Assembly (NCBI GenBank): GCA_030066245.1
Contig: JASJBY010000084.1
Location: 1 to 10,268 of the forward strand
Source of the DNA: Gammaproteobacteria bacterium
GTDB taxonomy: Bacteria > Pseudomonadota > Gammaproteobacteria > JAABTG01
Direction of reading: 5' to 3'
DNA: 10,268 nucleotides
Shown here: in pieces, positions 5,488 through 10,268 of the stretch
How positions within the stretch are numbered: the first letter of the stretch is position 1
How the letters are laid out: each line of letters starts with the position of its first letter
Notes under the pieces: model-generated
What the model was told of the DNA's origin: nothing
Seen by the model: only the letters and a program-made list of their open reading frames with translations
The model's database searches: none
Made by a program: the position numbers and the translations under genes

Positions 5488-6069
5488 ATGCAACGGTTGG
5501 CGGCGTTTCTGGCAGCAGGTCTGGTGTCTTTTGGGGGTCACGCCGATGACATCGACAGCGACGTATTCGGGAAAGGAAAATGGCAACCGGAAGAGGGCGA
5601 GGATTTGCCGGAGTGGAAGGAAGGCAACACTTTTCTACCGGACTATCCGCAAGAGAAGAATCTGTTTCCGTTCGAGGTGGACTATGCGGGTCCCCGCTAT
5701 CGATACCTCCTGGATGTCGCCTCCTTAAGCATCGGCAGAGACAAAGTGGTCCGGTACTCGGTAATACTGGAGTCAGAGTCGGGTGCACGCAACGTCTACC
5801 ACGAAGGGATACATTGCCGGAAGAAGAAGTACAAGACTTACGCCATCGGTACCAGCGACCGGACTTTCCGGCGTATGAATGCCAAAGAGTGGAAGCCCTG
5901 GCGGCGGGGCGGAGTCTTCGGCTACCGGCCCCAGCTTGCGGACAGATATCTGTGCAACAACCTGGGGTACGCGTACTCGGAGTATGAAATCATGTCTAGA
6001 CTACGGTCGGTGGGTACCATGGATTTCGACGAAACCGGTGACAGCCTGGCGGTTCCCGGCTTCCAATGA
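5488..6069 (+). CDS. CNP1-like family secreted protein of unknown function
   Basis: Predicted exported protein of 193 residues. The N-terminus MQRLAAFLAAGLVSFGGHA is a short Sec signal peptide with likely cleavage after A19 (GHA before DD), leaving about 174 mature residues for the periplasm. The body (LPAYP-like FLPDYPQEKNLFPFEV at 49-64, DVASLSIGRDKVVRYSVIL at 76-94, GARNVYHEGIHC at 99-110, YLCNN at 154-158) resembles the CNP1-like family, recognised from memory. That family is named after a cryptic neisserial plasmid protein and has no known activity. C110 and C156 could form a disulfide. Two tryptophan/arginine-rich stretches stand near 131-141. The tail after C156 seems longer than usual. 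The ATG at 5488 is chosen because it has AGGA 8 bases upstream and begins the signal peptide. Its stop overlaps the parE start (ATGA), so the two are coupled in translation. Confidence 0.75.
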   Translation: MQRLAAFLAAGLVSFGGHADDIDSDVFGKGKWQPEEGEDLPEWKEGNTFLPDYPQEKNLFPFEVDYAGPRYRYLLDVASLSIGRDKVVRYSVILESESGARNVYHEGIHCRKKKYKTYAIGTSDRTFRRMNAKEWKPWRRGGVFGYRPQLADRYLCNNLGYAYSEYEIMSRLRSVGTMDFDETGDSLAVPGFQ

Positions 6070-7949
6070 GCATTTACGACGCCTCGGCCATCGAGGTATT
6101 GACCGGACTGGAGCCGGTCCGCAAGCGTCCGGGGATGTATACGGACACCACGCGCCCGAATCACCTTGCCCAGGAAGTCGTCGATAACAGCGTAGACGAG
6201 GCGATTGCCGGCTTCGCCCGGCACATCCGGGTCGTGCTACATGACGACGGCTCGCTATCCGTAACCGACGATGGTCGGGGCATGCCGGTGGATGCCCACC
6301 CCGAGGAGAAAATCCCCGGCGTAGAGGTGATCCTCACCCGGTTACACGCCGGCGGCAAGTTCTCCAACAAGAACTATCAGTTCTCCGGCGGCCTGCACGG
6401 GGTTGGCGTATCCGTAGTGAACGCCCTCTCCAAGCACCTGGAGGTTTGGGTGCGGCGCGGCGGCAGAGAGTACAACATGGCTTTCGCCAACGGGGACAAG
6501 ATCTCGGCGCTGGAATCGGTCGGCACGGTGGGGAAACGCAACACCGGCACGACCCTGCGATTCTGGCCTGATCCACGCTATTTCGATTCGGTCCGGTTCT
6601 CCTTGCCGCGGCTCAAGCACGTGCTCCGCGCGAAAGCGGTTCTCTGCCCCGGGCTCACCGTAGCCTTTGAGGACGAGGCCAGCGAAGAGCGCGCTGAATG
6701 GTGCTACGAGGACGGTCTGGCGGGCTACCTGGCGGATCAGAATCAAGGCCGGGAGCTGCTGCCGGCCTCACCCTTCGTTGGCAGTTTGGAGGGCCATACG
6801 GAAGCGGTGGATTGGGCCGTGGCGTGGGTGCCCGAGGGCGGTGACCTGGTCTCCGAGAGCTACGTTAACCTGGTTCCCACGACCCTGGGCGGCACCCACG
6901 TCAATGGTCTGCGCGGCGGGCTTCTAGAGGCTGTGCGGGAGTTCTGCGAGTTTCGAAACCTGTTGCCTCGGGGGGTGAAGCTCACCCCGGACGACGTTTG
7001 GGACCGGTGCAGCTATGTGCTGTCGGTGAAGATCAGCGAGCCCCAGTTCTCTGGTCAGACCAAGGAGCGTCTGTCATCTCGCGAGTGTGCTCCGTTTGTC
7101 TCCGGTGTCGTCAAGGACGCCTTCAGTCTGTGGTTGAACCAGCATCCGGAGACCGGCGAGCAGGTCGCTGAGCTTGCCATTGGCAACGCTCAGCGCCGGT
7201 TGCGGGCCAGCAAGAAGGTCGTCCGCAAGAAGGTCACGACCGGTCCGGCGCTGCCGGGCAAGCTGGCGGATTGTACGTCCCAGGACTCGGAGCGTACGGA
7301 GCTTTTCCTGGTTGAGGGTGACTCCGCGGGCGGTTCGGCCAAACAGGCCCGGGATCGCGAGTTTCAAGCCGTAATGCCACTGCGTGGAAAGATCCTCAAC
7401 ACCTGGGAGCTTGACCCCAGCGTGGTGCTGGGCTCCCAGGAGGTCCATGATATCGCCGTTGCCGTGGGCGTCGACCCCGGCTCCGAGGACCTCAGCGCGC
7501 TACGCTACGGGAAGGTCTGCATCCTGGCCGATGCGGATTCCGACGGTGCGCACATCGCGACCCTGCTGTGTGCCCTTTTCGTCAGGCATTTCCGGCCCTT
7601 GGTGGGCGCAGGCCATATATACGTCGCCATGCCGCCTCTTTACCGGATCGACGTGGGCAGGGATGTCTTCTATGCGCTGGACGACGCCGAGAAGCAGGGC
7701 ATCGTAGACCGCATTGCCGCGGAGAAACGAAAAGGAAAGGTCAACGTCCAGCGCTTCAAGGGGCTGGGCGAAATGAACCCCATCCAGCTGCGGGAGACGA
7801 CCATGGCGCCCGAAACCCGCCGCCTCCTGCAGCTCACTGTCGAGCCTGAAGACGACACCGGCAGCCTCATGGACATGCTCCTTGCCAAAAAGCGCTCGGC
7901 CGACCGCAAAGCGTGGTTGGAAACCAAGGGCGACTTGGCCGAGATCTAA
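6066..7949 (+). CDS. parE: DNA topoisomerase IV subunit B (ATPase subunit)
   Basis: ATPase/TOPRIM subunit of topoisomerase IV, which with ParC separates linked daughter chromosomes and relaxes supercoils. The 627 residues match E. coli ParE (630) throughout, with diagnostic stretches such as DAIEVLTGLEPVR-like residues 5-19 and RPGMYTDTTRPNHL. The GHKL ATPase domain has E37 and N41 (QEVVDNSVDEA), D68 (TDDGRGM) and the ATP lid GGLHGVG. The transducer contributes QTKERLSSRE. The TOPRIM domain has E417 in FLVEGDSAGG and D489-A-D491 in ILADADSDG. TDTTRPNHL and the short insert-free TOPRIM region distinguish ParE from GyrB. The ATG overlaps the upstream stop by 4 bases and lacks a strong ribosome site, consistent with re-initiation. 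Intact and very secure. Confidence 0.98.
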   Translation: MSIYDASAIEVLTGLEPVRKRPGMYTDTTRPNHLAQEVVDNSVDEAIAGFARHIRVVLHDDGSLSVTDDGRGMPVDAHPEEKIPGVEVILTRLHAGGKFSNKNYQFSGGLHGVGVSVVNALSKHLEVWVRRGGREYNMAFANGDKISALESVGTVGKRNTGTTLRFWPDPRYFDSVRFSLPRLKHVLRAKAVLCPGLTVAFEDEASEERAEWCYEDGLAGYLADQNQGRELLPASPFVGSLEGHTEAVDWAVAWVPEGGDLVSESYVNLVPTTLGGTHVNGLRGGLLEAVREFCEFRNLLPRGVKLTPDDVWDRCSYVLSVKISEPQFSGQTKERLSSRECAPFVSGVVKDAFSLWLNQHPETGEQVAELAIGNAQRRLRASKKVVRKKVTTGPALPGKLADCTSQDSERTELFLVEGDSAGGSAKQARDREFQAVMPLRGKILNTWELDPSVVLGSQEVHDIAVAVGVDPGSEDLSALRYGKVCILADADSDGAHIATLLCALFVRHFRPLVGAGHIYVAMPPLYRIDVGRDVFYALDDAEKQGIVDRIAAEKRKGKVNVQRFKGLGEMNPIQLRETTMAPETRRLLQLTVEPEDDTGSLMDMLLAKKRSADRKAWLETKGDLAEI

Positions 7950-8000
7950 GCTACCGCCTTTCCCCCCGGGAGAACTCACGTCACGGAGACGACCAAGCCC

Positions 8001-10265
8001 ATGCCCGAATCGCCGGATCTGAGCCTCGACGGCGTTGAGCGCCGACCCCTGAAGGTTTACGCCGAGAAGGCTTACCTGGATTACTCCATGTATGTCATCC
8101 TGGACCGGGCCCTGCCCCATATCGGCGACGGACTGAAGCCCGTGCAGCGGCGCATTCTGTATGCCATGTCGGAATTGGGGCTGCGCGCCGGGACCAAGTT
8201 CAAGAAGTCGGCGCGTACGGTCGGCGACGTGCTAGGCAAGTATCATCCCCACGGCGACACGGCCTGCTACGAAGCCATGGTCCTGATGGCCCAGCCCTTC
8301 TCTTACCGATACCCGTTGGTGGAGGGACAGGGCAACTGGGGTGCGCCCGATGATCCCAAGTCTTTTGCCGCCATGCGCTACACGGAGGCGCGCCTATCAT
8401 CGTTTGCCCAAGTGCTGCTCGCGGAGCTGGGGCAGGGAACCGTTGATTGGACAGCCAATTTCGACGGAACTCTGGAAGAGCCCGCGGTGCTGCCTGCTCG
8501 CCTGCCTCATGTGTTGCTCAACGGGGCTTCGGGGATAGCCGTGGGCATGGCCACGGACATACTTCCCCACAATGTCCGGGAGGTCGCGAGCGCGTGTGTT
8601 CGCCTGCTGGAGGAGCCTGGTGCCGGCCTGGACGCCCTAATGGAGCACATCCAGGGACCCGATTTCCCGACGGAGGCGGAGATCATTTCTCCGCCCGAAG
8701 ACATCAAGAAGACCTACCGTACCGGCTCGGGCAGCATTCGCCTGCGGAGCCGCTGGGAGTACGACAGGGAGGAAGGCGTGGTGGTCATCACCGCATTGCC
8801 CTACCAGGTGTCAGGAGCGCGGGTGCTGGAGCAGATCGCCGCCCAGATGACGGCGAAGAAGCTTCCCATGCTCGAAGACCTGCGCGACGAATCCGACCAT
8901 GAGAACCCGACCCGCCTGATTCTGGTTCCGCGCTCCCGGCGGGTGGACAGGGAGGCGCTTATGCTACACCTGTTCGCGACTACCGATCTGGAGCGCAGCT
9001 ACAGGGTCAACATGAACGTGATAGGCCTGGACGGCCGCCCCAGAGTGCGCGATCTCCGGGAACTGCTGCAGGAGTGGCTGCGATTCCGCGAGGCCACGGT
9101 GCGAAAGCGCCTGCAGTATCGCCTGGACAAAGTGCTGGCACGCCTGCATGTCCTGGAAGGCCTGCTGATCGCGTTCCTGAGCATAGACGAAGTGATCGCC
9201 ATTATTCGCCGCGAGGATGAGCCCAAGCCGGTGCTGATGAGCCGCTTCGGGCTGACGGACACCCAGGCCGAAGCGATTCTCGAGCTGAAGCTGCGACATC
9301 TGGCAAAGCTCGAGGAGATGAAGATTCGCGGTGAGCAGCAAGAGCTTTCCAGAGAGCGGGATTCGCTGCAGAAGACCCTGGCCTCCGGCAAGCGTCTGCG
9401 TAAGCTTATCCGGGACGAGATTCTGGCCGATGCGGACAAACACGGCGATGCCAGGCGTTCCGTGCTGGCCCAGCGTGCGCCGGCACAGGCGCTGCGGGAG
9501 ACCGCGGTGCTGCCCGCTGAGGCCATCACAGTGGTGTTGTCCAAGCGGGGATGGGTCAGGGCAGCCAAGGGTCACGAAGTAGACCCGCCTGCTTTGAGCT
9601 ACAAGGCCGGCGACGGTTTCAAGGCAGCCTGCGCGGGGCGCAGCAACCAACCGGTCGTATTCATGGATTCTACGGGCCGGGCGTATGCCCTTCCCGCGCA
9701 TAGCTTGCCCTCCGCGCGCGGACAAGGGGAGCCTTTGTCCGGGCGCATCAGTCCGCCCGACGGGGCAATGTTTGAAGGCGTGCTCATGGGTGCGCCGGAC
9801 GACCTATATCTGGTCGCATCCGATGCAGGCTACGGTTTCCTGGCGCGGCTGGGAGACATGGTTACCAAGAACCGTTCCGGAAAAGTGCTGCTGAGCTTGC
9901 CGACGGGTGCGCGGGTACTCCCGCCGCAGCGGGTTTCCAATGCCGAGACTGATTTCGTCGCTGCCATAAGCTCGGAGGGGCGCCTGCTGCTGCATCCTCT
10001 CACGGAATTGCCGGCACTCGCCAAAGGCAAAGGCATCAAGATTATCAACGTGCCGGCGGCCAAGCTGAAAGCTCGAGAAGAATACGTGATCGCCGTGGCT
10101 GTGGTATCGACGACGGACAGCCTGACGGTGTTCGCGGGCAAGCGCCATCTAAACTTGAGACCCGCAGACCTGGAGCACTTCAAGCTAGGGCGTGGCCGGC
10201 GCGGCCTCAAGCTCCCCCGCGGTTTCCAGCGAGTGGAACGGGTAGAGGTGAAACAGCGCGCATAG
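8001..10265 (+). CDS. parC: DNA topoisomerase IV subunit A
   Basis: DNA-cleaving subunit of topoisomerase IV. The 754 residues (752 in E. coli) include the winged-helix/tower breakage-reunion domain with the catalytic tyrosine Y127 in FAAMRYTEARLS and the assisting R126. The QRDR segment is GKYHPHGDTACYEAMV (79-94). A coiled-coil segment around 365-470 precedes the C-terminal beta-pinwheel, which ends near GRGRRGLKLPRGF. The GyrA-box QRRGGKG is absent, as expected for ParC. At the drug-contact positions matching E. coli S80 and E84, it has T87 and E91. The ATG at 8001 is the only reasonable start; GGAG (7985-7988) lies 12 bases before it. It follows parE by 51 bases with no terminator, so the two subunits are co-expressed, unlike the separated parC and parE of E. 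coli. The stop codon TAG lies 3 bases before the window's end. Confidence 0.98.
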   Translation: MPESPDLSLDGVERRPLKVYAEKAYLDYSMYVILDRALPHIGDGLKPVQRRILYAMSELGLRAGTKFKKSARTVGDVLGKYHPHGDTACYEAMVLMAQPFSYRYPLVEGQGNWGAPDDPKSFAAMRYTEARLSSFAQVLLAELGQGTVDWTANFDGTLEEPAVLPARLPHVLLNGASGIAVGMATDILPHNVREVASACVRLLEEPGAGLDALMEHIQGPDFPTEAEIISPPEDIKKTYRTGSGSIRLRSRWEYDREEGVVVITALPYQVSGARVLEQIAAQMTAKKLPMLEDLRDESDHENPTRLILVPRSRRVDREALMLHLFATTDLERSYRVNMNVIGLDGRPRVRDLRELLQEWLRFREATVRKRLQYRLDKVLARLHVLEGLLIAFLSIDEVIAIIRREDEPKPVLMSRFGLTDTQAEAILELKLRHLAKLEEMKIRGEQQELSRERDSLQKTLASGKRLRKLIRDEILADADKHGDARRSVLAQRAPAQALRETAVLPAEAITVVLSKRGWVRAAKGHEVDPPALSYKAGDGFKAACAGRSNQPVVFMDSTGRAYALPAHSLPSARGQGEPLSGRISPPDGAMFEGVLMGAPDDLYLVASDAGYGFLARLGDMVTKNRSGKVLLSLPTGARVLPPQRVSNAETDFVAAISSEGRLLLHPLTELPALAKGKGIKIINVPAAKLKAREEYVIAVAVVSTTDSLTVFAGKRHLNLRPADLEHFKLGRGRRGLKLPRGFQRVERVEVKQRA

Positions 10266-10268
10266 CTC

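Noticed and set aside
5994..6001. GTCTAGAC-like 8-base palindrome inside the CNP1-like gene, resembling a piece of the operator
   Set aside because: It is within coding sequence, has no spacer base and lacks the TTTAGACT half-site, so it is a chance restriction-site-like palindrome.
8964..9725. A 253-codon minus-strand open frame within parC
   Set aside because: It is antisense to the ParC tower and C-terminal domains; its His/Gln/Leu-rich text is a frame artefact.

Overview
The window is ordinary, gene-dense, GC-rich chromosomal DNA. Its proteins read like those of a gammaproteobacterium: Dxs, IspA, XseB, ParE and ParC align from memory closely with the E. coli proteins, and the order xseB-ispA-dxs is the classical one. 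The rubrerythrin / Fe-S protein / DUF3501 set and the CNP1-like gene suggest an environmental lineage (for example Chromatiales-like) rather than an enteric. That placement is an inference. I see no tRNA, rRNA, CRISPR array, insertion sequence or phage gene.

Layout: on the minus strand, reading leftward from about 2540, lies an isoprenoid operon. It holds xseB (exonuclease VII small subunit, TTG start), ispA (farnesyl diphosphate synthase, overlapping xseB) and dxs (1-deoxyxylulose-5-phosphate synthase). dxs runs off the left edge and lacks about the last third of the protein. A divergent control region (2511-2750) separates it from a plus-strand block.

The plus-strand block starts with three genes: a short rubrerythrin without a rubredoxin domain, a 447-residue two-[4Fe-4S] plus CCG-domain protein related to heterodisulfide reductase subunit D/GlpC, and a DUF3501 protein. 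A strong-looking sigma70 promoter (TTGACA-N18-TAAAGT) is followed at once by a perfect 8-1-8 palindrome, TTTAGACTTAGTCTAAA. Its shape and position suit a Fur/PerR-family repressor. This is the most interesting part of the window: a probable peroxide-stress redox module of which only the rubrerythrin is biochemically understood.

After an AT-rich non-coding stretch (5226-5487) comes a secreted CNP1-like protein of unknown function. Its stop codon overlaps the start of parE by 4 bases (ATGA), and parC follows 51 bases later. Together parE and parC encode both subunits of topoisomerase IV, which decatenates daughter chromosomes. parC ends just inside the right edge.
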